Below are positions 1-10,135 of a stretch of 64,000 nucleotides of DNA, piece after piece (the stretch's first letter is position 1; each line of letters starts with the position of its first letter). The stretch comes from Perkinsus olseni (Eukaryota; Perkinsozoa; Perkinsida; Perkinsidae). The notes under the pieces were generated by a model. That model saw only the letters and a list, made by a program, of their open reading frames with translations, did no database searches and was not told where the DNA came from. The stretch lies in contig JABANP010000049.1 in assembly GCA_013115135.1 (NCBI GenBank), positions 124,001 through 188,000 on the forward strand. Direction: 5' to 3'. A program made the position numbers and the translations under genes.

Positions 1-286
1 TGATGACGATGGGGTAGCCATTCGCAGGAAGGAGCTTTTGGAATGTTCGTAAGGAGTAATACTGAGAACTGTACGCATGCACATGCTAGCACGCATGCAC
101 ATGTCCCTTCGTACGCAGCCTCTCTACTCACCAGCCCTTCACTATCTTCCCGTAGATCACCTACCACTCCAACTCGAAATAGCACAATACAAAGACATAA
201 CGGTTTTTGACATAAAGTGCATGTGAGGGCATATTACAGAGCCTGTCAATACAACCAATGAGAGAACGAGAAGTATACCATCCAGA

Positions 287-1251
287 CTAGGCCCCTGCCG
301 TCCCTGACGCTGGTGCTGCCAAGGGGACCTCATACGTTGCCACTTCAACCTGATCGCTGCACAGTACCACCTCAGAGTTGAGAGGTCCTCACCTTCACAG
401 CAAAGCCCACATGAGCTTCCCCATCCTCTGCCGCCTTCTGCAGGGACCTCCTGTGGGCGATTTCTCTTTCTCTTAGATCATGCTCAGCCTTTGACTCGAT
501 GGAGCACATCTCTAGTGATGACCTTCGGCGGGACGAATCACCTCGGGAACTCCTCTTCTGAGATAAGTATGGACAAAATCCATCCCGCGGTCCCACACCT
601 ACCCCTGTTGGAGCCGATAGTTCTTCGGGCGCTCCTTCAGAGCCGCTAGACTCCTCATCGTCGTCGTCATCATCATCCTCTTCGTTATTGTTATCCTCTT
701 GCTTTTGTGCTGACTCATCGTAGGGAATTTCAGTGACTTCATTTTCGTCCAAGGCGAACTGTATTGAGGGTCGTCTAGCATGCCTACTTACAGAACTTCA
801 CCACCACCACGACGACAAGCCTTGTGTACTACCTCTCGGCTAGGTCATGCAACAGACTTTCGCGGTGACTGTCGCAGTCCGCACGACTTAGCCTCCTGAA
901 CCTTGGATCGTACAGAGGGACGTCATCATCCTCGTCATCGCCCTAAGCGCCGCAAAGGACTCTCATCCACCGCCACAAATACAAATATGGGCGTACCGCT
1001 GCCGCCTGCGCTGCTTGGTCACCAGAAGCGCCCTTTGGAGGACGCACCTCGACGGCCGGGGGCGCCTGTGCTGTGGCCGCTTCTTTAACCTGAACTGCCC
1101 CACTCACTGACATCACCGGGCTCGAGCCAATTACGTCGTTCGCTTCCTTCTCTTGCTGCTGCTGTACTGACTCTTCCTGAGGGACTTGACTGGTGCTGAA
1201 GGGAGTTTCTTTATTCGGCATGGAGGCTTCGACCGACGCTCCACAACCCAT
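287..1251 (-). CDS. MGCG-start acidic protein, probably lipidated; function unknown
   Basis: Four exons read on the minus strand: 1251-997, 942-833, 774-393 and 349-287. The introns are 54, 58 and 43 nt, all GT-AG, and the phases close to a 269-residue protein ending in TAG. The start MGCGAS is a typical N-myristoylation (Gly2) plus palmitoylation (Cys3) signal, so membrane attachment is likely. The middle is low-complexity (Q-rich, then an uninterrupted run of Asp/Glu at about residues 145-165). It is followed by basic Ser-rich motifs (RRRSSLE, HRRSL) that resemble phosphorylation sites for basophilic kinases. I recognise no catalytic domain. The sequence could be a membrane-tethered regulatory or scaffold protein. 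The start was chosen because an in-frame upstream ATG (1305) adds only an implausible leader. The gene is divergent from nothing to its left; its upstream neighbour is the 3' end of glutamyl-tRNA synthetase on the same strand. Confidence 0.7.
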
Positions 1252-1352
1252 AAAAAAGCATCTACCCAACGACCTCAGACCGCCTCCAATGTAACAAATC
1301 AACACCTTACGAGAAGGGAGAAACTATCTATGAGAACGGACAATCATCATCA

Positions 1353-3636
1353 CTACTGCTGCTTCTTGGACTCCTTACTGGGTTCAGGAGAGGACGATGA
1401 AACATCGACACCAGTACGGAGACCACCAGTCATGGTCTTGGTCTTGCCATCAGGGATGTTAATAAGGGTCATCACGTTACCGTTAGAGGGCATAGGGATC
1501 TCATCGACGATGAAGTAGCCCTTCCTCTCCAGCTGGATCCTGTCGCCCTTCTTGAGGGTAGCAGCAATCAGGGGGTCACCCAAGGCCGTTACGTCAACCT
1601 CGGAGTTGGGGTTCACGAGGTCCTCGACATTATCATCATCCTCGATCTTCCTCTTAGTGATAAGATAATCCAACTCACGCAACTTCAAGACGGCAAGGTT
1701 GTTCACCTTAGCCACCCACTGAAGCTTCTTCTTGGTAGTCTTCACGCTTCCTTCAAGATGTAGATGGCCCTTGAGACCAGTTACCTTATCGCCAACCTTG
1801 GTAATCTCATCAATAACAGCGTTACCCCAGTGCATGAGAGTGATCTCCTCCCCTTGCTGAAGCTCGGCAGCGTCACCAGCATCGATAAGAACATGATCAG
1901 AAAGCAGGATCAGTCGCTTGCCCAGGGCAGGGTTCTTAGGGTGCTTCGGCTCCTCCTTTGCCAGTAGGAGCGGACGGGGCACCATCAAGGACTAACTCGA
2001 CGGCGTCATCACCAACGGCAGCGTAGCGTGGTACGACTGGATCGATCTTCTGTTTATTGATGGTCCAAATCTTGTCCCACTCCATCAGGTTGCCCGCCTT
2101 CGAAGCGCCTTGAGTGAGGACGAAGTCCCTCAGCGCATCGACGGTCATACCGTGACGGAGGACACCGCGGACAGTAGGGAAGCGAGGATCGTCCCAGCCC
2201 GATACATAGCCGTGGTCGACGAACCAAGTAAGCTTACGCTTAGACAAAACAGTGTGGACGAAGTTACTACGAGAGAACTCGTAGATGGTGACATCACGAA
2301 GGCCGAGAGTGTCAATAACCCAATGGTACTGCTCGTTGCGATCAGCGTACTCGATGGTCCTAAGGGCATGAGTGACTCCCTCGATAGAGTCGATGATAGG
2401 ACAGCAGAAGTCGTAAGTAGGGTAGGCCTTGTACTGGAAGCCCCACTTATGATGAGGCACATCGGTGATGACCCTGTAGAAGGAGGGATCCCTCATACAC
2501 CTATTCTTGTGGGTCATAGAGATCTTAGCTCGGACCACGCACTTCTGACCAACCTCGGTGCCGTTGAGCATCTCGTGCCACAGAGCGATGTTCTCATCAA
2601 CGCTCCTATCGCGGCACTTAGATTCGACGCCCTTCGACCTCTCCTCACGCATGATGTCAACGGGGTGTCATCAACGTAAGCCTTACCCATCTTGATTAGC
2701 TTTTCCATGTACTTCTGCAAGAGAGGGAAGTTGTCTGAGGTATGAGTGATCTGGTCACCGTGAATGCCTAGCATGCCCAGGTCCTCAATGATGCTCTGCT
2801 CGTACTCGGCCTTCTCCTTGGCAGGGTTGGTATCATCGAAACGGATGATAAGCTTGCCCTTGTAGGCCCTAGCGTAGTAGTCATTGAGAAGGGCGGCCTT
2901 AGCATGACCGATGTGAAGATATCCAGAGGGTTCCGGGGGGAATCTCGTGACGACCTTGCCCATCTCGGCGCCAGGCAGTTTATTCTCGAGGTTAGCCTGG
3001 TCCTTGCCCTTGCCCTTCTTAGCCTCCTTCTCACCAGCTGAGGACGACTGTTGGTGGGTACCGTTCTTGAACTCCTCCATGGCCGTGATAAAGGCGGGTT
3101 GGGCCTCGAGATACTTCCACCAGCGAGAGACGTGAGGGAAGGGCTTCAGTCGGGCAGCACCACCACTACGGGCAATGAGGGCCCACACGGCGACGTCAGC
3201 AAGGGTGAGGGAGTGACCAACGAGATAGGTCTTGAGGGCAAGGTCATCGTTGATGCTCTTGAGAGTATCATTGCCCAACTTCTGCGTGGAAGCGACGAGG
3301 TCGAACCAAGCTTCCATCTGGGGGCTGGGAGTACAGAGGCCGTAGCTGGCCGGGGCCGAGCTGGCTATGTAACGAGCTAGGGAGAGGTCACTGCTGAGGA
3401 GGGAGGTGACGCCGTTGATCATCACGGAGAGAGTGGCGGTCTCAGGAGCCCTAGGGATCTTCTCTACATGACGGAAAATCACACTGTTGGGCTTCACGAG
3501 GTTAACCAGTGCACCTGACAAAAAACAAGATACCCCTAGCGTTAGGTACTGAGTGTAGCCTACCAGCAATGAGGGAGGTCAGAGGGGAGTGAAACCCCGA
3601 CAAGGTAGTGTTGACTACGATCTTTTGGAGTGTCAT
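1353..3636 (-). CDS. Cytosolic glutamyl-tRNA synthetase with N-terminal GST-like domain (two apparent frameshifts)
   Basis: This enzyme attaches glutamate to tRNA-Glu. Exon 1 (3636-3564) and exon 2 (from 3514) are separated by a 49-nt GT-AG intron. The first ~170 residues resemble the GST-C-like interaction domain found on eukaryotic GluRS (LADVAVWALIA, PHVSRWWKYLE). The class I core follows: RFPPEPSGYLHIGH (HIGH motif), IIRFDDTNPAKE, a KMSKS-type LSKRKL, and then GWDDPR. C-terminal anticodon-binding beta barrels follow, with the family signatures HPKNP and GDxIQLERKGYFIVDE. The eukaryotic or archaeal-type architecture points to the cytosolic enzyme. The frame is broken twice, each time at a four-base C run on the coding strand: at 2662-2665 one base is missing, and at 1976-1979 one base is extra. 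Conserved residues continue directly across both points. Sequencing error is the simplest explanation; a real indel or recoding cannot be excluded. Confidence 0.93.
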
Positions 3637-3809
3637 AATGATGAAGACACGCTCCTTCCAATACGATCTTGAATGCCTGAGTACAAGTCTCCTCTTGCGT
3701 CGCTCCGCTCAAAAAGCTAATCTAGAATTTTCGGCAACGTGAATCGCTTCGCTCCGCCTATCAGCGCGGATCCCGTCGTCTAGTGGAGACACCGTTAAAC
3801 ACTTGAATA
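3637..3809. promoter_or_regulatory. Short divergent intergenic spacer
   Basis: This 173-bp gap separates the minus-strand synthetase start from the plus-strand villin-headpiece gene, so it must hold both promoters. It contains GCGTCGCTCCGC at 3697-3708 and a close variant (GCTTCGCTCCGC) near 3744. No TATA box is evident. Confidence 0.4.
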
Positions 3810-5048
3810 ATGGGCAAGTCTAAGGGAAATAAGAAGAAACAGCAGCAGCAAAGGGAAGGGAGTGAGTCGGCCGTCACTGAGGAGCCTGTTGACGAGGTCA
3901 AAGGTGATGACTCGCCTTTGGAGTATCTTGATGTTGATGCTGGCACTGAAGGGAAAGAGGTAGGGCTTGGGGGAATCTTAGTAATAGACCATGTACGACA
4001 GTCATTCAGGAGGCTCTACCTACTGAGGATCCTTCAGTAGAGGAAGGCCATGGAGACACTGCGGTAGTATCGCTAGCAGAGGCAGCCGCCGCAGATAAGT
4101 AATAACAGAAACCCGTCCCTCAACCCGGGGGCACTGCTATTACTCTTAGGCCAGCGGAAGATGCCATCACCTCTTCTGAGAAGGAAGAGGCTCAGCCCAC
4201 TACTACTCTACCGTCTTCGGAGGCTATCACTCAGCAGGCTGCTGTCGATACAGCGGTACCAACCACGCCAGTTCAGCGACAGGAGGAGCACCTGGATGAC
4301 TCTCAGCTCACCACGCCACAGACGAAGGTAGTTGGAATACCTTGATAAGGTCATCATCCTCGTACGCAGGTTAACCCTTACTCGCCCCAGGCTAGCGCTA
4401 CAGCATCGCCACTTGGTAAGTGAAATCATCATCAGGCATCCCCTTGGACTCAGTTGTTTGTAGATGCCAGCGAAGTGGTTGTCGATCGGCCCGCGGAGGT
4501 TGGCAGCAGCAAGGCCCCTTATGTCCAGACTCCCTCGACTGCCGCAGTCGAGGGCCCTCCCGTCGACGATCAGACTAGGTTCAAATGGAAGGTCCAGAAT
4601 ACTGGATACCTCCAGAGCAGTCTAAGAGCATCCTTATCAACTGACTACACCACCATCAGAGCATCTGGTAATTGTGCCCACAGCCAGCTTCGACCTAAGA
4701 TACTCCCTTTAGGCGCTGATGCTCCTGTTGCCGACAAGCGGACATTCGACGACCCTAACAAAGTGAAGTACCCCTTGGAGCAGGTAGTAGCAGGGTCTCT
4801 TCAGTAGTGCGGAAGGACGGTTTTTCCTCAGCTACTAGGCCTAGCCGAAAACCTCCCGGCTGGGGTCAATCCGACTAAGAGGGAAGCGTAGGCCCGCCGC
4901 TGCTGCTGTTAGGGATGGTGAGCTGGTCGAATTCAGGTACCTGTCCGAGGAGGATTTTACTACTGTTTTTGGTAAAGGGAGTAAGGATTTCTACTCCATG
5001 CCTGTCTGGAAGCAGCGGACTGCCAAGAAGGCTGTTGGCCTTTTCTAA
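3810..5048 (+). CDS. Villin-headpiece domain protein (actin-binding candidate)
   Basis: Seven exons: 3810-3959, 4010-4063, 4109-4327, 4370-4415, 4464-4667, 4713-4783 and 4845-5048. All introns are GT-AG, 42-61 nt, and phase-checked; the product is 315 residues. The last ~36 residues are a villin headpiece: YLSEEDFTTVFG, then W in MPVWKQ, the basic KK pair and the terminal GLF. This fold binds F-actin. The rest is a low-complexity, Lys/Gln-rich start (MGKSKGNKKKQQQQ) followed by Thr/Pro/Glu-rich linkers. There are no gelsolin repeats, so it is not villin itself. It resembles proteins in which the headpiece is appended to a disordered or unrelated scaffold. Function beyond actin binding is unknown. 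The 45-nt intron 4668-4712 is a multiple of three and has no stop, so retention is possible. Confidence 0.8.
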
Positions 5049-5306
5049 TATCATCGCTATCATTGAATAGTTTTTCTCTGATCGAGTGCATCGACATCAT
5101 TGACTCGGTCATCATACTACTAAGTCGTCCATTCTGTCACTTCCTATCATCAACCTTGGATTCTCCTAAGGAGTCTAGGTAGCTGAAGGCGCCTCTGAAG
5201 GTGATAATACCATAACAATATCAGTAGTATCATTCTCCCCTCAATCTGTTGCGTTCGGAGTATCCTTCCATCGTCAAGGGGCGTGCAGGGCTGAGCTTCA
5301 CCGACT
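5049..5306. other. Intergenic spacer before the kinesin gene
   Basis: I see no coding frame with codon continuity here. It must include the 3' end signals of the villin-headpiece gene and the kinesin promoter. Confidence 0.4.
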
Positions 5307-8300
5307 ATGGCGGAGTCGAGCGTGCGAGTGGCAGTGAGGGTAAGGCCGTTCAACGATCGGGAAATCGGCCTCTCGTCGCGGTGCTGTGTCGCCATGAATG
5401 GCCAGGAGACGATTATACGGTAGTAGTGGTGGTAGCGTGGTGGGTGTAGTATTGGCGGTTTTGGTAGGGACTTGGATAATGGGGAAGCTGAGGACAGTAG
5501 TGACCCCAAAAGGTTCACCTTCGACTACTCCTTTTGGAGTCACGATGATTATGAAGTGACTCCCCTGTCTCCTTTAAGGGTGACGATTTGCACGTGCTTA
5601 GATAGACTCCCTCACTGGAGTGTTTCAACCTAAAGGGCCGTCCTCTCGGTATGCCGATCAGCAGAGGGTCTTCGAAGCTGTGGGCGTCGATGTCCTCAAC
5701 AACGCTTGGGAAGGGTAGTAGGAGCAGGGTCGAAGGGGGCCTGATGCACGCTGGTGGGGTAGGTATCATTGTTGCTTATTCGCCTACGGTCAAACAGGAT
5801 CCGGGAAGAGTTACAGCATGGTCGGATATGGCCCCAATAGGGTCGGGCCTCGAGGACCACAACCGCCGGCCCTCCTATCAACGCTGGTTCAGGGTATAGT
5901 GCCGATAGCCTGCGAGGAGATATTCCGGAGGATCGAGGAGACATCCTCAGACGCGTTGAAGTTTGAGGTTGAACCTTGCAGGATATGCATAGTAAAGATA
6001 CTCCTCCTGCTCGCAGGTGTCCGTGTCGATGCTTGAGATCTATAACGAACATGTGCAGGACCTCCTAGTGCATCCTCGGCAGAGGCCGAAGAAGGGATTG
6101 GAGATCCGAGAGAGCAAACAGCTAGGTGAGGTTAGCCTCCATTAGCATCACCATCATTGTATTTGTGATCAGGGGTCTTCGTCCAGGGCCTCTCGACTAG
6201 GCCAGTGGACTCCTTCGAGAGTATAGAGGCGGTAGTAGCCGAAGGTACCAGTAACCGTACCGTGGGGGCCACGCTGATGAACGCAACAAGCAGCAGGGCC
6301 CATACGGTCATCTCTATTGAGTTCCGGTCGGTGTGATGGGTGAAGGAGGGTGGATATACTAGTAGCATAATGCTACCTCTCAGGCAGATTAGTATCATGG
6401 GAGAGAAGAAGGGAGTCAGGATGAGTAAGATCAACTTGGTGGACTTGGCCGGTAGGAGCAGTGGTAGCGATTAAGGAGCATTCAGAGGGATCTGGTAGGG
6501 TCGGAGAAGGCCGGCCAGACCGGAGCCAGCGGGGATAGGCTGAAGGAGGGCTGTGCTATTAATAAGTCCCTAAGTGCTTTGGGTAATGTTATCTCGTCAT
6601 TGGCGGACAAGGCGACGGGGAAGGCCAGGCCAGGGGCTGTGGTGCCCTATAGGGACAGCAAGCTCACAAGGTTGCTGCAGGTAATATGGCTAGGGGAGGG
6701 AGAGGAACCTTTTGGTGATGTTTAGAACGCTCTGGGTGGGTCGAGTAAGACGGTCATGATTTGCGCCATAAGTCCAGCTAGTGCCAATTACGAGGAGAGT
6801 CTCTCGACGCTGAGGTGATGGGCGGGGGAGGGACGGTCGGGTAGGAGTGGCGGCAGGTACGCGGATCGAGCTAAGAAGATCAAGAATGCTGCTGTGGTGA
6901 ATGAGGACCCTCAGGACAAGCTCATCCGGCAGCTTCGGGAGGTGCTGAGGGAAGTCTTCAAGGGCTAACCGTGTAGTGTAGGAGAATGAGAAGTTGAAGG
7001 CGTTGCTGGCCGAGGGAGGCGGGGTGACGACGGCGAGACCAGAGGCCTTGGCGACGATGACTGAGGAGGAGAGGCGGGCCTACGAGAGTGAGAAGGAGAA
7101 GCTGAGAAGAAGGTGAGGAGGGTCCAGGGGTTGCTGCTGGTACTGATGATGGTCAGTCACGAGGAGGAGATCCAAGCCATGGAGGCTGCCTTGAAGGACA
7201 TGCAACGATCTTGGGAGGTGAAGGGATGGTAGGATGTTGAATGGCGTTGAATGGTGTGTCAAGCAGGAAAGGTTAGCGGAAGCGAAGGAGGGTCGAAGGC
7301 GATCCTCAGCCAATAGTGAGGACGGTCTCATCGACCTGACCAAGCCCCACTTCACCAACCTCAATGAGGACCCTATGCTGACGGGTACGGGCGGTGGGGT
7401 TAGCGGTGCCCCAGTGTCCCCTCAGGGAAGCTGTTCTATTGCTTCGATGCTGGGGAAACGTGGTTTGGAGGGAGGGCCCGGAGACCTAGGGTTGGCGGCA
7501 GCAGTGAAAGTCTGGTAGATCATGATGATGACCCGAGGGGGCCACCGAAGTATCTTTTAGCAGGGGCTGCCTTCATGCACAGGTTAGCCTCGCGTTAACT
7601 TGAGATTGCCAGCCTTCACTTTGCTGCGGCAGGTACCAGGTCTGCGTGACTGTGAGGGACGGGAAGGCTGCTATTAAGGTGGGGTGTGCTTGCCTGGGGC
7701 TCAGCCAGGCTTGGGATGTTAGGCGGACGGGGAGGCCCATGCTGCCGAGGCTTACTCTTATCTCAATGGTGACGTCATTACGGATATGGTAGTGTTGGGA
7801 CCTGTTGTGTATCTTGCCAGAGTCCACCTAGGATTCCCTTGCACTGGGGCACGGCGATAGAGTGGTGCTGGGGAGGCAAAATAATTACAACTTTGTATTT
7901 GTCGATCCGACCAAGGGAAGCGGCCAGGAGCTCATTGACCGTGGCAAGGTGGTGATGGCGCCGACTCTGATTCGGTGAAGTGATGGTTGGCAGGTGACCT
8001 ATGAGGGCTGCGTGGAGGAGTTGGCGGCCAAGCAGGGGAGACATAGAGGGCGGCTACAGACGAAGTGCAGCTGAGGTTGAAGCAGAGAGGAAACGGAAGG
8101 AGGAGTTGGTCGTCGGTACCGTCTGGTTGATAGTGATGGTGTGGGTGAGGTACGACCAGTCGATAAGGGAGGCCAAGGAGGCGAGGGAGAGGGCGGAAGC
8201 AGAGGCCAAGGCCCGGGAGGAGGAGTACCAGGCTAAGCTGAAGGACATACAGTCTCAGCGAGGTAGTAGGATAGAGGTGATGGCGGGGTTGCTGATGGTG

Positions 8301-10015
8301 GAGGCAGGGAAGGAGCATGAGGAGAGGGACGAGGAGTTGAAGAAGCTGAGGAGGGAGTTGAAGTCCCAGAGGAGGGAGGCTGAGAAGGAGAGGGAGGCTA
8401 TGCTGAGGAAACAGAAGGAGCTGGAGACAGCTGAGGTAGCAGCCGCTGTATGGGTGGCGGGTGGAGGATCTCCAGTAGGCCGAGAGGAGGCGGAGGGAGG
8501 TCGATCTGAGAATACTGCACGAGCAGTTGATGGTGACGATGCCCCTGTGCAAGGAGGCCACACTGATGGCCAAGGAGATGGCCAGGCCATACACGTAGTA
8601 CCACTACAACAACAACCTAAGGCCTCATTGTAATGATGATAGGTTCAACACGATACTGCATGTTCGATCAGTGAAGTCCTCCGGGAGTGCCGAGAGGAGG
8701 ATGACGGAGGTCCTGGTGGGTGTTGACTATCGAGGTGGGTCCTCCCCTCCCGCGGCCCCTCTCCTCTTTCCAGCGACAGGTCTCCGAGTGTACGACTGGA
8801 CCCCCGAGACTTTGGAGAATCGCGTCTACCTTATGCGGGACTTGTTCGAGGCTTGGTGCGATGAAGGCCAGGCTTATATAGACTGGTAATACACCTTCTC
8901 GCCCTTCGTGATCGTGATGGTGATCTCCTTATCATCATCAGCTTGCACGACGAGGACGACCCCTTTTGGGACCCCATTACGCTGGAAAGGGAGATCGGTA
9001 CGGCCCGGATTTACCTGGAGTCCCTCACCATGCAGTTGGAGAATGAGCTGGACGCCAAAGTAGGGTGCTGCTGCGCCCCTTCCCTTGCAGTATCGGTTAA
9101 GGTGATGTCCTCGTCGACGGGCCGACCAGTAGGGACCCTCACCTGTGCCGTGTGGCCTTTGTCGAGGGACGGCAGCAGCACCACAGTGCCCGACGAGGAG
9201 GTGGGTGGTGGTGGTCGCGTTACCCAGCAGAGCTGATCATCCTCAGATTGTAGAGGAACCTTCGCAGCTCGTGGGGTTGCCCTTATCCTTCCGTCTGGTC
9301 GTTAAGAAGGCAGCGCATCTGACCCCAAGGGAGCTGGCCAATAGCGTCAGGGTTCGATACAGATGGCAACTCGATGACGAGGACACTGAGTGGGTGGAGG
9401 GTCGGTGGCCTTTGATGGTAGTGTGGTCATCAGGGTCTCAACGAAGGTCGTGGATGATGACGCGTTTGTGTTCGACTATGAGAGGGACATCCATCTCGTC
9501 CCTTGCCTTACTCAGAGGATGCTCTCCGTCCTACTGGAGGAGGCCATCGCCCTGCAGGTAGGGGCGCTGCCCGCAGGAGGGTCATCTGGTGACTAGGCAG
9601 GACAGGTGTATGGTGAGTCCACGGCGGCGAAGGAGGCGGAGAGGCTTAGGGAGGAGGAGAGGCGCCTACGGGATGAGAGGGCAGCTGGTAGGAAGGATGA
9701 CGGCCGAGGGGCGGCTACAGTATCGAATGATGGCATAAACCTTCCGGGGGAGATGGGACGTGATGATGATGGGCAAGAGGACCGTAGCAGCAGCGATGGC
9801 GTGAAGGAGAAGATTGTAGCAACACCGAGCCCGCCTCCTCCCTCTGCTATAGCGCCTGCCAGGCCCCTCCATCATCGCCCGAAGAAGCAGCCACTACCTC
9901 TCAAGTGGACGTAGAGTCCGAGACGGTCGGAGGCCCAGAGGCAGCAGCAGCACCTCCCCCCACCGGACCGAGGGCGCTCGCTGTAGCCTCTTCACGATGT
10001 TGCCATGTACAGTGA
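5307..10015 (+). CDS. Kinesin-3 (KIF1/Unc-104 type) microtubule motor, many small exons
   Basis: This is an ATP-driven plus-end microtubule motor for vesicle transport. The start [19 protein letters not shown] is the classic kinesin N-terminus. Successive exons then give the P-loop GQTGSGKS (5788-5811), [11 protein letters not shown], switch II LVDLAGSE split by an intron at about 6452-6498, [11 protein letters not shown], and the neck exon with [18 protein letters not shown] (about 6860-6915). Next come a KIF1-type lead-in (NLNEDP near 7360), an FHA domain ([19 protein letters not shown], about 7850-7910), coiled coil (8080-8440), and the kinesin-3 C-terminal region with DPFWDP (8960) and the long DUF3694-like segment. 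It ends in Pro/Ala-rich sequence. No PH domain is visible, unlike animal KIF1A. About ten motor introns of 45-78 nt were phase-checked. Splicing in the FHA-to-C-terminal part is less certain. The stop at 10013-10015 follows the frame of the last exon. Confidence 0.85.
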
Positions 10016-10135
10016 AAGAAGAAGACGTCTCTCTTGACTTTCCCGCGTAGTTGAGTTGCGGTGGTGGTTATTTTTGGGCGCGCGCTTTTGTCACTGCGCA
10101 GTTTGACTTACCCGTCCGGTTTATCAGCATCCACA

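Noticed and set aside
7932..8594. Long minus-strand frames opposite kinesin coiled coil
   Set aside because: They are Leu/Pro/Ser-rich shadows of Glu/Lys-rich exons on the other strand. The same holds for frames at 11093-12662, 24405-25955 and 62826-63245.
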